Positions 7,323 to 14,421 are shown, counted from the stretch's first letter. The stretch: 18,599 bases of DNA from CAZCBJ01 sp964496705 (GCA_964496705.1 CAZCBJ010000062.1:1-18599); one strand, 5' to 3'. A program made the numbers and translations. The notes: a model not told the origin generated them from the letters alone.

Positions 7323-8525
7323 ATGACCGAAATTGAATTTTCCATCATCGGCGAGCCTTCACCGATCCTGCAGGACTTGTTACACACCTTTGAAAGCCGC
7401 CACAATGCGCGCGTCAAACTGCGCGTGATGAACTGGGAAAATGCCTGGGCAGAACTGCTGAGCATCGCACTTTACGCTCGCGGGCCGGATGTCTCGCATA
7501 TCGGCTCCACCTGGAGCAGCAGCCTGACCGCGATGAATTCACTGCGCCCCTTCACCGAAGCCCAAATCCTGCCCGCCGGCGGGTCTGGCGCGTTTCTGCC
7601 CCAATGCTGGCAGAGTGGTCTCTCCTCCACCCTGCCGGGCATCTGGTCTCTGCCGTGGACCAGCTACACCTTCCTGCTGTGTTACCGGCGCGACCTGCTG
7701 GAGAAAGCCGGGGTGGATGAGAGCAGCGCGTTCGCGTCCGCCGCGGCGCTGGCTAAGACGATCCGCCTTTTGCGCGAGTCCGGGGTTGCCCTCCCCTGGG
7801 TGGTGCCGGCTGCGCCGGGCTTTGTGGACATCCTGCACCATGCTGCTTCGTGGATCTGGGGCGCGGGCGGGGATTATCTCGGCGAAAGCGAGCACAACGT
7901 CCTGGTGATGCAGCATGCAGCCCAGGAAGGACTGGCTGCTTATTTTGACCTGCTGACTTATATGCGCAACCTGCCCCACCCGTTGGATGAGGCTGCTGCT
8001 GAGGCGGTCTTCGCCCGCGGTGAGGCAGCGGTGACCATCCTGGGCTCCGGCAGCTTGTACACGCTGCTCGACAGTGCGGACACGGCGCCGGTCGTGACGC
8101 AGAACCTGGGGGTCGTCCCCATGCCGGGCGTGCCGTGGATCGGCGGCGACAGCCTGGTGGTGTGGCGGCACAGCCAGGTGATCCCGGCGCATGAACGCAC
8201 GGCTGTGGATCTGGTGGCGTTCCTGGTGGGACGCGAAGCGCAGGGCGTTCATGCCCGCTCTGCGGATGTGCAGTTGCCCACCCGTCCGGACGCTTTTCAA
8301 GCCATTCCCCTGCCCGATACAACCGCCACCCGGGCAGTGATCCGCTCGCTGCAAACCGGTCGAGCCTACCGCCCGGCGGCGCTGTGGGGGCGTTTTGAGA
8401 GCCAGATGAGCACCGGGCTGGGGCGCATCGCCCAGGATATTCTCGACGGCATGCACACTCACGACGCCATGCAGCGCACGCTGACGCCGCTGATGCGGCG
8501 CATTGAGCTGACCATGAAAGCCTGA
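7323..8525 (+). CDS. Solute-binding-protein homologue without signal peptide
   Basis: A 400-aa protein of the family 1 extracellular solute-binding fold (ABC sugar-binding type). Recognisable blocks: an immediate first beta strand (EIEFSIIG, 3-10), GIWSLPWTSYTFLLCYRRDLL then EKAGVD (about 107-133, the inter-lobe segment), VFARGEAAVTILGSG (about 229-243) and WIGGDSLVVW (about 272-281). The mature domain starts at residue 1: there is no signal peptide, lipobox or membrane helix. An in-frame stop at 7284 with no ATG, GTG or TTG between rules out an upstream start. No permease gene is adjacent. So the product is probably cytoplasmic, perhaps a sensor or a recruited binding domain; that is inference. 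No strong Shine-Dalgarno is visible. Confidence 0.82.
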   Translation: MTEIEFSIIGEPSPILQDLLHTFESRHNARVKLRVMNWENAWAELLSIALYARGPDVSHIGSTWSSSLTAMNSLRPFTEAQILPAGGSGAFLPQCWQSGLSSTLPGIWSLPWTSYTFLLCYRRDLLEKAGVDESSAFASAAALAKTIRLLRESGVALPWVVPAAPGFVDILHHAASWIWGAGGDYLGESEHNVLVMQHAAQEGLAAYFDLLTYMRNLPHPLDEAAAEAVFARGEAAVTILGSGSLYTLLDSADTAPVVTQNLGVVPMPGVPWIGGDSLVVWRHSQVIPAHERTAVDLVAFLVGREAQGVHARSADVQLPTRPDAFQAIPLPDTTATRAVIRSLQTGRAYRPAALWGRFESQMSTGLGRIAQDILDGMHTHDAMQRTLTPLMRRIELTMKA

Positions 8526-8540
8526 CGGCTGGGTATTTGC

Positions 8541-9104
8541 TTAAATTTTGTCCGCCCTGATCCACATTGTGCCGCGCGCCTGTTCGCTGCGGGGCTGCGC
8601 CCCGGCCGCGCACAGCAGACTCTCGATCTGACTGGCATTGAGGAAATGGCTGCGCATCCCGGCGAGCTTTTCGCCCAATGCGATGATTTTCACCGCCAGC
8701 GCGTCAATATCAGGCTCTTCGATGACCAGCCGCCCGCCGGGTTTGAGCACGCGCCACAGCTCGCCCACCGTCTGCGGCTGGTGGATAACGTGGTGGAGCG
8801 CATCCACCATCAGCACGCGGTCAAAGACCGCGCCGGGAAAAGGAAGCCGCTCCAACGGCGCGCAGGCCGCCTGCAGGCCGGGCTTGACCTGCGCCTGCTG
8901 CAGCATACGGCACGACAGGTCGGTGACCACCACGCAGCCGGCGCCTTTGGGCAGGAATTGGGCCACCCGTCCCGTGCCGCCGCCGGCATCCAGGATCAGG
9001 CTGTCCGCAGATGCATCCAGCAGGCGCAATAATTCATCGGAAATGTGCGGACGAATGAACTTCTCGTAAACCGGCGCCAGCCAAGAAAAATGGTCGAAAT
9101 CCAC
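8541..9104 (-). CDS. Class I SAM-dependent methyltransferase
   Basis: A 187-aa Methyltransf_11/UbiE-like enzyme transferring a methyl group from S-adenosylmethionine. Motif I LDAGGGTGR (residues 38-46), the acidic residue after strand 2 (D62), motif with VDALHH (100-105) and LKPGGRLVIEE (120-130) are in the canonical order and spacing. Small-molecule or lipid substrate is likely from the subfamily, but cannot be named. The start is GTG directly after the TGA of the upstream isomerase (TGAGTG), so it is second in that operon and probably translated by reinitiation. It converges on the solute-binding-protein gene with only 15 bp between stops. Confidence 0.88.
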   Translation of the reverse strand: MDFDHFSWLAPVYEKFIRPHISDELLRLLDASADSLILDAGGGTGRVAQFLPKGAGCVVVTDLSCRMLQQAQVKPGLQAACAPLERLPFPGAVFDRVLMVDALHHVIHQPQTVGELWRVLKPGGRLVIEEPDIDALAVKIIALGEKLAGMRSHFLNASQIESLLCAAGAQPRSEQARGTMWIRADKI

Positions 9105-9857
9105 TCAGCCCAGCAGCCGTTTCATGTTGACCAGGCAGCGTTCCACACACTCCAGCGGCGGGAAAGCGTAGCTTTCCTGTTCGACAATGTACCACTCGCT
9201 CCCTCCCGACGCGGCACAGATATCAAACACCTCCACCCACGGCACGTCACCCTCACCGACCAACGCTTCGGGATTGCTCCTGGAAAACTCCTTGCAATGC
9301 ACGGTGGCAGCGCGGGCAGCGTGGCGGCGCAGGAATGACACCACATCATAACCGCCCTCCATGCCGTTGCCGATATCCAACTGCATCAGCACGTTGGCTG
9401 GGGCAGCGGTGAAGAACACCTCCAGCGGAGTCTGCCCGTCCATCGCCTCAAATTCCACGTGATGATTATGGTAACCCACGCGCAACCCATGCGCAGCCAC
9501 CTTCTCGGCGATCTCGCCGAACAATGCCGCCGTCCTGCGCCAGGCGTCCAGCGAATTGCGGTATTTTTCGTCCATCCCGGGCACAATCAGGTAAGGATTA
9601 CCGATGGTCAGGTTGTATTCGATGGTTTTCTCCAGTTGATCGCCCAGCATGGTCTCCAATCCAATGTGCGTGCCGCAGCAGCGCAACCCCAGATCATCCA
9701 GCATCTTGCGCATATCCTGGGCTGAAAAATCGTGATAACCGGCGAACTCCACACCGTCATAGCCCATGCGGGCAACCGCCTGGAGCATGCCGGGCAGGTC
9801 GCGCGCGCATTCGTCGCGGATGGAATACAGTTGTAAACCGACGGGGATTTTATTCAT
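9105..9857 (-). CDS. Sugar phosphate isomerase/epimerase (TIM barrel)
   Basis: A 250-aa protein of the xylose isomerase-like / AP endonuclease 2 TIM-barrel family. The start MNKIPVGLQLYSIRDE is typical, as are VEFAGY (36-41), YHNHHVEFE (129-137), QLDIGN (159-164), VHCKEF (186-191), GEGDVPW (201-207) and IVEQE (224-228). The conserved E135, D161, H187 and E228 are the expected divalent-metal ligands. The reading frame is open 42 codons further upstream, but ATG 9857 is preferred because AGGAG lies 8 bases before it and the domain begins there. Members interconvert sugars or sugar acids such as inosose; the exact substrate is not deducible. It heads a two-gene operon with the methyltransferase. 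Confidence 0.9.
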   Translation of the reverse strand: MNKIPVGLQLYSIRDECARDLPGMLQAVARMGYDGVEFAGYHDFSAQDMRKMLDDLGLRCCGTHIGLETMLGDQLEKTIEYNLTIGNPYLIVPGMDEKYRNSLDAWRRTAALFGEIAEKVAAHGLRVGYHNHHVEFEAMDGQTPLEVFFTAAPANVLMQLDIGNGMEGGYDVVSFLRRHAARAATVHCKEFSRSNPEALVGEGDVPWVEVFDICAASGGSEWYIVEQESYAFPPLECVERCLVNMKRLLG

Positions 9858-9865
9858 GTGATGGT

Positions 9866-9870
9866 CTCCT
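9866..9870 (-). promoter_or_regulatory. Shine-Dalgarno fixing the isomerase start
   Basis: AGGAG on the minus strand, 8 bases before ATG 9857. It supports that start over the longer open frame reaching 9983. A TATCAT at 9893-9898 upstream is a possible but imperfect -10 box. Confidence 0.65.
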
Positions 9871-9919
9871 GTGGGAAATGATTGCCTGCCTGATGATACT
9901 ACATTTCGTCCTGTAAACA

Positions 9920-9948
9920 CAGCGCGGCGGTTAGTCACCGCCGCGCTG
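9920..9948 (-). terminator. 12-bp GC-rich hairpin after the SWIM gene
   Basis: CAGCGCGGCGGT (9920-9931) pairs perfectly with ACCGCCGCGCTG (9937-9948) around the 5-nt loop TAGTC. It starts 18 bases after the stop of the SWIM gene on the minus strand. The minus-strand tail is TGTTTACAGG, only weakly T-rich. It lies ahead of the isomerase start, so it separates the two units. Confidence 0.65.
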
Positions 9949-9966
9949 GAGTCAAAGAAAAGCTGG

Positions 9967-10203
9967 TTACTTCTGCTCTTCAATCATGCCTTCGAGGATG
10001 AATTCCAAAGCCATGGTGTGGCTGCAGCGCCCGCGGGTGCGAAAGAAATCACAGTCGCAATGCCATTCTCCTCCCTCAAACTTGACCGTGTGCAGGTTGT
10101 TTTCGCCGTCCATGGTCACAACGAATTGCTTGAAGGTCCATCGCTTGCGCTCCTGCGCGTAGCGCTTGGCTTTGTCGATCTTGCCGATCATTCCAGAATC
10201 CAT
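9967..10203 (-). CDS. Stand-alone SWIM zinc-finger protein, 78 aa
   Basis: A 78-aa protein with the complete SWIM metal-binding pattern CxC-x8-CxH: C49, C51, C60 and H62, in a WHCDCDFFRTRGRCSHT context. The preceding part (VVTMDGENNLHTVKFEGGEWHC) forms the beta-hairpin platform usual for SWIM domains, and residues 63-78 form a short helix. SWIM fingers bind DNA or protein partners; most occur in larger proteins such as SWI2/SNF2 ATPases or MULE transposases, none of which is adjacent here. ATG 10203 has AAGGAG 9 bases upstream. A second ATG four codons in is possible. A hairpin lies on each side, so it looks monocistronic. Confidence 0.82.
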   Translation of the reverse strand: MDSGMIGKIDKAKRYAQERKRWTFKQFVVTMDGENNLHTVKFEGGEWHCDCDFFRTRGRCSHTMALEFILEGMIEEQK

Positions 10204-10238
10204 GCCCGAGTTCTCCTTTCAGAATGGTGGAAATTTGT

Positions 10239-10266
10239 AAAAAAGCACGCGAGCGTGCTCGCGTGC
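10239..10266 (-). terminator. Canonical intrinsic terminator with T6 tract
   Basis: On the minus strand an 8-bp stem GCACGCGA / TCGCGTGC (10259-10266 with 10245-10252) with a 6-nt loop is followed directly by six T residues (10244-10239). It is the only window terminator with a classical T-run. It ends transcription 92 bases past the GNAT stop and 36 bases before the SWIM start. Confidence 0.82.
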
Positions 10267-10358
10267 CTGCTTAAGGCTGCAATTGGAGGATCACATCTAC
10301 CGAGTGCATTAGCGTGTCTCCATGGCTGCCTATATCATAGTATGAGTCCGCGGAAAAG

Positions 10359-10832
10359 TCAATCGTCTGGTAGATTTTTCTGCAACACCAGCGCATCTTC
10401 ACCATCCGAATAATAGCGCGCCCATACTGCAGATGAAGTGTAGCCGGCTTTCTGGTACATGCGCTGGGCGGCCAGGTTGGACTTGCGCACGCACAGCCGC
10501 ATCGTCGGTGCGTGCAGCTCCGCCTCACAGGCGCTGAGCAAAGCAAAACCGATCCCCTTCCGGCGGAACCTGCCGCTCACCCCAATGGTGGTAATCCAAC
10601 CAGCGCGTTCCAACGGCTTGGATTCACCCGCCACGAAGCCCGCCATCACGCTGCCCACCACCGCCTTGATCCGCACCACGCCTGGAAACGCCAACACGCT
10701 GATCAAGTCCAGAAGCGGCCAGGCATCCCTGCCGAAGCACTCCTGCTCCAACGCGCGAAGCTCGCCCAGATCGCGCAGGCTGGCGGCTTGAAGCTGAAAT
10801 GGTGGCAAACCAGGGGGTGGGTGGATATCCAC
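10359..10832 (-). CDS. GNAT family N-acetyltransferase (RimI-like)
   Basis: Acetyl-CoA-dependent N-acetyltransferase, 157 aa from GTG 10832. The acetyl-CoA loop is RRKGIG (residues 90-95, pattern RxxGxG) after the strand WITTIGVSG, and the second signature is CVRKSNLAAQRMYQKAGY (about 114-131), as in RimI-like enzymes. The acceptor is unknown. The frame stays open to an ATG at 10880, which would add 16 residues (MMGCPICRYFLRYNSL). I prefer GTG 10832 because the domain begins there and TACAAT (10839-10844) ends 6 bases before it, implying a leaderless mRNA. The longer form cannot be excluded. Confidence 0.83.
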   Translation of the reverse strand: MDIHPPPGLPPFQLQAASLRDLGELRALEQECFGRDAWPLLDLISVLAFPGVVRIKAVVGSVMAGFVAGESKPLERAGWITTIGVSGRFRRKGIGFALLSACEAELHAPTMRLCVRKSNLAAQRMYQKAGYTSSAVWARYYSDGEDALVLQKNLPDD

Positions 10833-10838
10833 GAGGGA

Positions 10839-10844
10839 ATTGTA
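10839..10844 (-). promoter_or_regulatory. TACAAT -10 box, likely leaderless GNAT promoter
   Basis: Minus-strand TACAAT with its last base 6 nt before the GTG at 10832, close to the arrangement seen at 3556-3570. If real, transcription starts on or next to the start codon. No -35 hexamer is visible. It depends on the chosen GTG start. Confidence 0.45.
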
Positions 10845-10880
10845 CCGTAAAAAATACCGGCAGATCGGACACCCCATCAT

Positions 10881-10961
10881 AATATTTCGGAATCATCCGA
10901 GCTTCTATAGATGATTGTCTCTGTCTTGAATGGGTGATTCTCGCTTCGTTGGTGTTTAATT
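10881..10961. other. Short spacer without recognised genes
   Basis: This spacer between the GNAT frame and the SPFH hairpin holds no supportable ORF and no RNA gene that I recognise. It would include any upstream element of the GNAT promoter. Confidence 0.4.
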
Positions 10962-11005
10962 ACGAATAAGCCCGTAAAGCTCTCGAACTTTCCGGGCTTA
11001 TTCGT
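10962..11005 (-). terminator. 13-bp hairpin after the SPFH gene
   Basis: ACGAATAAGCCCG (10962-10974) pairs perfectly with CGGGCTTATTCGT (10993-11005). After one mismatch the arms continue inward with AAAG (10976-10979) and CTTT (10988-10991), closing an 8-nt loop. It starts 18 bases past the SPFH stop on the minus strand. The following bases are AT-rich but not a T-run. Its length and near-perfect pairing would also suit protection of the RNA 3' end. Confidence 0.65.
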
Positions 11006-11023
11006 CTAAGGGTTGTGGGCGGT

Positions 11024-11914
11024 TTATTTCTCCTGCGGTCGAACAAATCCGCCCAGCAGGCTGGTGAATTCCATCGGGAAGATGAACTTGGTGGACGCTG
11101 AGGCGGACATGGTGCGCAGTGTATCGAAATACTGCAGGGTCAGCGTCTTCTGGTCAATGCGGTTGGCAATGGCGAAGATGCGCTCCAGGGCCAGCGAGTA
11201 GCCTTCGGCGCGAAGCTGCTGCGCCTGGCGCTCGCCTTCGGCCTGCAGGATGGCGCCCTGCTTCTGACCTTCAGCGCGCAAGATGGCGGCTTGCTTCTCG
11301 CCTTCGGCGACGTTGATGGCCGCCTCGCGCGTGCCGGTCGACTCGGTCACCACGGCGCGGCGGATGCGCTCGGCGGACATCTGGCGGTTCATCGCATCCT
11401 GAACATCGCGCGGCGGGGTGATCTCGCGGATTTCCACATTGGTGACCTTGACGCCCCAGCGCTCGGTGACCTCATCCAGGCGGGCGCGCAGCGCATTGTT
11501 GATCGCCTCGCGCTCGGATAATACACCGTCCAACAAAATACCGCCGATCACCGCGCGCAGCGTGGTGGTGGCGATACCCTGGGCAGCCAGCTCAAAACTG
11601 CTGACCTGCAGCACACTCTGCACCGGGTCGAACACCTTGAAGTACCACAGGAAATCAATCGAGATGGGCGCATTATCCTTGGTGATGGATGTTTGCGCCG
11701 GGATCTCGCGCACCTGTTCGCGCAGGTCCACTCGCACGGCGCGGTCGATGACCGGGATGATCAACACCAACCCCGGACCGCGCGCCCCCACGCAGCGTCC
11801 CAAGCGGAACAACACCAGGCGCTGGTACTCAGGCACGATCTTGATCGCGCTGGTCAAAAAGATGATCACGATCAGGAAAATGGTGCCAATCAAACAGTAC
11901 AATACGTAATTCAT
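11024..11914 (-). CDS. SPFH/Band 7 (stomatin-like, slipin) membrane protein
   Basis: A 296-aa scaffold protein anchored by one N-terminal hydrophobic segment (residues 3-25), then an SPFH domain (about 27-190) with family blocks EYQRLVLFRLGR, GPGLVLIIPVID, DFLWYFKVFDP and ERWGVKVTNVEIREITPP. A coiled-coil region follows with three exact-length 11-residue repeats, AEGEKQAAILR, AEGQKQGAILQ and AEGERQAQQLR (203-235), which mediate oligomerisation in this family. The C-terminus LLGGFVRP is typical too. The partner NfeD gene lies 8 bases upstream, and the AGGAGG of this gene overlaps the NfeD stop, so they are translationally coupled. Known role of such pairs: organisation of membrane microdomains and membrane protein quality control. 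Confidence 0.93.
   Translation of the reverse strand: MNYVLYCLIGTIFLIVIIFLTSAIKIVPEYQRLVLFRLGRCVGARGPGLVLIIPVIDRAVRVDLREQVREIPAQTSITKDNAPISIDFLWYFKVFDPVQSVLQVSSFELAAQGIATTTLRAVIGGILLDGVLSEREAINNALRARLDEVTERWGVKVTNVEIREITPPRDVQDAMNRQMSAERIRRAVVTESTGTREAAINVAEGEKQAAILRAEGQKQGAILQAEGERQAQQLRAEGYSLALERIFAIANRIDQKTLTLQYFDTLRTMSASASTKFIFPMEFTSLLGGFVRPQEK
11210..11308 (-). repeat. Three 33-bp coding repeats in the SPFH coiled coil
   Basis: Three consecutive in-frame 33-bp units encode the 11-residue repeats that begin AEG(E/Q)(K/R)Q in the SPFH protein (residues 203-235), with a partial fourth AEG. The DNA copies differ at synonymous sites, so this is an old protein-level repeat rather than a recent DNA duplication. 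Confidence 0.7.
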
Positions 11915-11918
11915 GCTT

Positions 11919-11924
11919 CCTCCT
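11919..11924 (-). promoter_or_regulatory. AGGAGG Shine-Dalgarno coupling NfeD and SPFH
   Basis: A full AGGAGG lies 4 bases before ATG 11914 and shares bases with the TAG stop (11925-11923) of the NfeD gene, an arrangement favouring coupled translation. Confidence 0.8.
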
Positions 11925-12522
11925 ATTCCTCTTCTATTGGTTCAACGGTCAGGATCAACCCCTCACGGCTGATCACGCGCACACGCGAGCCAGCCGGAAC
12001 AAACGTTTTACTGCACGCAGTCCAGGCTTCGCCGGCTACGTACACGGTGCCCTCTTTATGGATATCCGAGAAGGCCTCGCCAATTTGTCCGGGCAGGGTT
12101 TCCAGGTTATGAGAGGGCGGCTTGCGAAATGCTTCCAAACCTTTGCGCCCGAACAGCCACAACAAGCCCACCGTGACCAGCGACACCATCGCTACCAGGA
12201 TGGGATTCACCGCCGGGCTGCCGCCTTCGCCGCGGAACAGAAACAGCGAGCCGACGACCAGCGCCAGCGTGGCGAGCAGCAGAAAGATCCACTGTTTGGA
12301 TTTGCGCATCGCCAGCACCAGCGGCACCACTCCCAGCACCAGGATGGCCAGCGCCCACAAATTGATTTGCAGGTTAAATATGGAATAACCGGCCAGGAAC
12401 AGCATGAACAGCGCGCCAATTTCCAGGATGCCCGTCCCAGGAGTGAACAAGGCCAGAATGGCAACAATCACCCCCCCCACCAGCAAGACATAAGCGACAT
12501 TGGGATCAAGCAGCACATTCAT
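11923..12522 (-). CDS. nfeD: NfeD family membrane protein (short form)
   Basis: A 199-aa partner of the SPFH protein. It has four or five hydrophobic segments (about residues 8-26, 31-50, 53-69, 75-93 and 104-123) followed by a soluble C-terminal OB-fold domain (about 140-199) with GQIGEAFSDI, GTVYVAGEAW and the closing VRVISREGLILTVEP, the classic NfeD end. The N-terminal ClpP-like serine protease domain of long NfeD proteins is absent, so this is the short, protease-free form that normally accompanies slipins. ATG 12522 is preceded by AAAGGA. A TATAAT on the minus strand lies 42 bases upstream, so the nfeD-SPFH pair has its own promoter. Confidence 0.88.
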   Translation of the reverse strand: MNVLLDPNVAYVLLVGGVIVAILALFTPGTGILEIGALFMLFLAGYSIFNLQINLWALAILVLGVVPLVLAMRKSKQWIFLLLATLALVVGSLFLFRGEGGSPAVNPILVAMVSLVTVGLLWLFGRKGLEAFRKPPSHNLETLPGQIGEAFSDIHKEGTVYVAGEAWTACSKTFVPAGSRVRVISREGLILTVEPIEEE

Positions 12523-12564
12523 GGGAATATCCTTTGAACCGCGAATCCATCATCGGACAACTTC

Positions 12565-12570
12565 ATTATA
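12565..12570 (-). promoter_or_regulatory. TATAAT -10 box of the nfeD-SPFH operon
   Basis: Minus-strand TATAAT ending 42 bases before ATG 12522 and 28 bases past the glycosyltransferase stop. The expected leader is about 35 nt and includes AAAGGA. No -35 hexamer is evident. Confidence 0.5.
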
Positions 12571-12597
12571 CCTGATTCAAGCGCGGTTGACCTGACA

Positions 12598-14397
12598 TTA
12601 TCCGGGCAAACCGTATACAAGGAACAGTTCCAAATTCCCAAAGGAGAAGACCGGGCGGGCAGAGGATAGATCAAAGCTTTGCGGCGACGGGCCGCGGGCG
12701 CGGATGACCGACGCGAGGGTCTGCCCGGACTGCGCATCCACCAGCACAAAGGCGCGCGAAAAGGCACGCTCCCGGATGTCGATGACGTAGAGATCCGGGA
12801 TGTGATGCAACTGAAAGTAGTACCACAACGGCGCATCGTCCGGCGAGTTGACCACCACGATATCCCCCGGCTGAAGATGGGCTTTCAGATACAGGGCGGT
12901 TTCCTCCACCGGCCCGCGCTCCTGTGCGCGGCTGAAATCCAACCCGGCGCGCAGCAAACCGCCCGCCGCAGCCAGCAGGGTCAGCCCCAACGCCAGCCCT
13001 GCCGCCAGCCGCCGATGGCGCAGGCTGCCGATCCATTCAACAAACCCAAGGTACCCGCCCGCGCTCCACAGCAGGAAGAGCGGCAGCAGGAATGACCACA
13101 ATTTCGGCCACGGGTAGGGGCGCTGGACGAGCAGCACCAACCCCATCCACAGCGCCAGGGGCCAAAAAAGCGAGACTCTCAGCCGGCTGATGCGGCGGTG
13201 GAGGAGCAGTGACACGGCGAAACCCGGCACAAGCAGCCAGCCGATCCAGGCAGCGCTCGTGTTCCAGGTTTGCCAGGTTTCCAGCGCGCGATTGGGCAGC
13301 TGCTCAAAAAAATCGGTCCGCGAAAGCGGGAGGACGAAAGGATTGGCGACCAGGTCTTGCAAGCCGCCGCTGAGCAGGATCGGGCTGTAACACAGCAGGG
13401 TCAGCGCACCCGCCATGAAGCCAGAAGCCAGCCAGTATCTCAGGAATTGCAGACGGGAGGCATACGCTTTGCCAATATCGCCCGTCCAGGCGGACAGCCC
13501 CAGCCAGAGATAAACCCCGCCAGCCGGGTAGAGCATGATCGGCGTGGTGGCAAAACCCAGCCCAACCACCATGCTCAGCAGCAGCCAGCCCGCCAGGCTG
13601 CGCCGACTGCACAAATACACCGCCAGGCTGAAGGCCAGCAAGGTGAACAAACAGATGATCACGTAGCCGCGCGCATCGCTGGAGATGCGCACCAGCCAGG
13701 GCGTCGCGGCAGCCAGCGCCACCGCCAACCAGCCGCTGCGGCTGCCGTACAACTGGCGGGCGAGCAGGTAAGCCGCCGGCGCGAGCAGTGTCCCGCTGAG
13801 CAACACCGGCAGCCGCACCGCCCAGGGCTGCAGACCGAACAACTGATAAGAAAAATGCACCAACAGGGAATGAAACACATGGTTATTGGGCAGGTGATAG
13901 TCTGAGAGGACGATCCACAGCGGTCGGGTGGCAAAGGCCACAACCGTGTAGGCTTCGTCGTGCGACATGGGGGTGGAGGCATACACCGCGCGGATGACGG
14001 CCGCCAGCAGGGTGAGCAACAGCAACACCGCGCCTTCCCAACCGGACAGCCGGCGGAGCGACAGCGCACCGGCCAATTCGCGCAGCTCTACTGCCAGACG
14101 GCGCAGCCATGATCCCGCCAGGGAAAAAGCGCGCGCAAGCAAGGACTGGCTGCCCGCGCGTCCGATCCACCCTGCGGCGCCAAGCGCCAGCAGCACCCCG
14201 CCCGCCACCTGCCCGACCAGGCGCAGCTGATCAAATCGCGCCCGGCTGAAGGTCTCCAGGCTGCCGTCGCGCGCCAGATGGTCAACGAATCCGCGCGCCA
14301 ATACAAACGGAAGACTAAAAAACACCACACCGCCGACTCCGGTCAGGAGCAGCGCGATGATCAAGAGCAGCCAGACAGCGCGAATGGATCGGTTCAT
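12598..14397 (-). CDS. GT39/PMT-like membrane glycosyltransferase
   Basis: A 599-aa integral membrane protein of the dolichyl/undecaprenyl-phosphate-sugar mannosyltransferase type (PMT_2, ArnT-like, GT-C fold). After two N-terminal helices (about 8-33 and 60-80) and a basic linker, the core begins near 120. The first outside loop carries SHDEAYT with the acidic pair D147-E148, the conserved catalytic motif of the family, and HLPNNH (168-173) follows. Some ten further helices extend to about 485. A soluble C-terminal domain (about 490-599) has YLKAHLQPGDIVVVNSPDDAPLWYY (split: YLKAHLQPGDIVVV, PDDAPLWYY), as in related enzymes. It probably transfers a lipid-linked sugar on the outer face. The acceptor is unknown. 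ATG 14397 is divergent from EamA across a 58-bp gap. Confidence 0.85.
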   Translation of the reverse strand: MNRSIRAVWLLLIIALLLTGVGGVVFFSLPFVLARGFVDHLARDGSLETFSRARFDQLRLVGQVAGGVLLALGAAGWIGRAGSQSLLARAFSLAGSWLRRLAVELRELAGALSLRRLSGWEGAVLLLLTLLAAVIRAVYASTPMSHDEAYTVVAFATRPLWIVLSDYHLPNNHVFHSLLVHFSYQLFGLQPWAVRLPVLLSGTLLAPAAYLLARQLYGSRSGWLAVALAAATPWLVRISSDARGYVIICLFTLLAFSLAVYLCSRRSLAGWLLLSMVVGLGFATTPIMLYPAGGVYLWLGLSAWTGDIGKAYASRLQFLRYWLASGFMAGALTLLCYSPILLSGGLQDLVANPFVLPLSRTDFFEQLPNRALETWQTWNTSAAWIGWLLVPGFAVSLLLHRRISRLRVSLFWPLALWMGLVLLVQRPYPWPKLWSFLLPLFLLWSAGGYLGFVEWIGSLRHRRLAAGLALGLTLLAAAGGLLRAGLDFSRAQERGPVEETALYLKAHLQPGDIVVVNSPDDAPLWYYFQLHHIPDLYVIDIRERAFSRAFVLVDAQSGQTLASVIRARGPSPQSFDLSSARPVFSFGNLELFLVYGLPG

Positions 14398-14415
14398 GGC
14401 ACACAGGGATTTTCA

Positions 14416-14421
14416 AGTATA
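14416..14421 (-). promoter_or_regulatory. TATACT -10 box for the glycosyltransferase
   Basis: Minus-strand TATACT ending 18 bases before ATG 14397. It would give a leader of only about a dozen bases, and no Shine-Dalgarno is visible. It overlaps the plus-strand TATAAT at 14418-14423. Confidence 0.45.

Noticed and set aside
7271..8540. Whether the solute-binding protein and the ABC exporters form one import system
   Set aside because: The ABC genes are exporter-type half-transporters, the binding protein has its own promoter and no leader, and no importer permease is present.
8646..9069. Plus-strand open frames opposite the methyltransferase (8638-9069 and 8646-9032)
   Set aside because: Shadows of the minus-strand methyltransferase, which has all SAM-binding motifs in order.
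9858..9983. N-terminal extension of the sugar isomerase by 42 codons
   Set aside because: AGGAG precedes ATG 9857, the domain begins there, and the extension crosses the 12-bp terminator hairpin and overlaps the SWIM gene.
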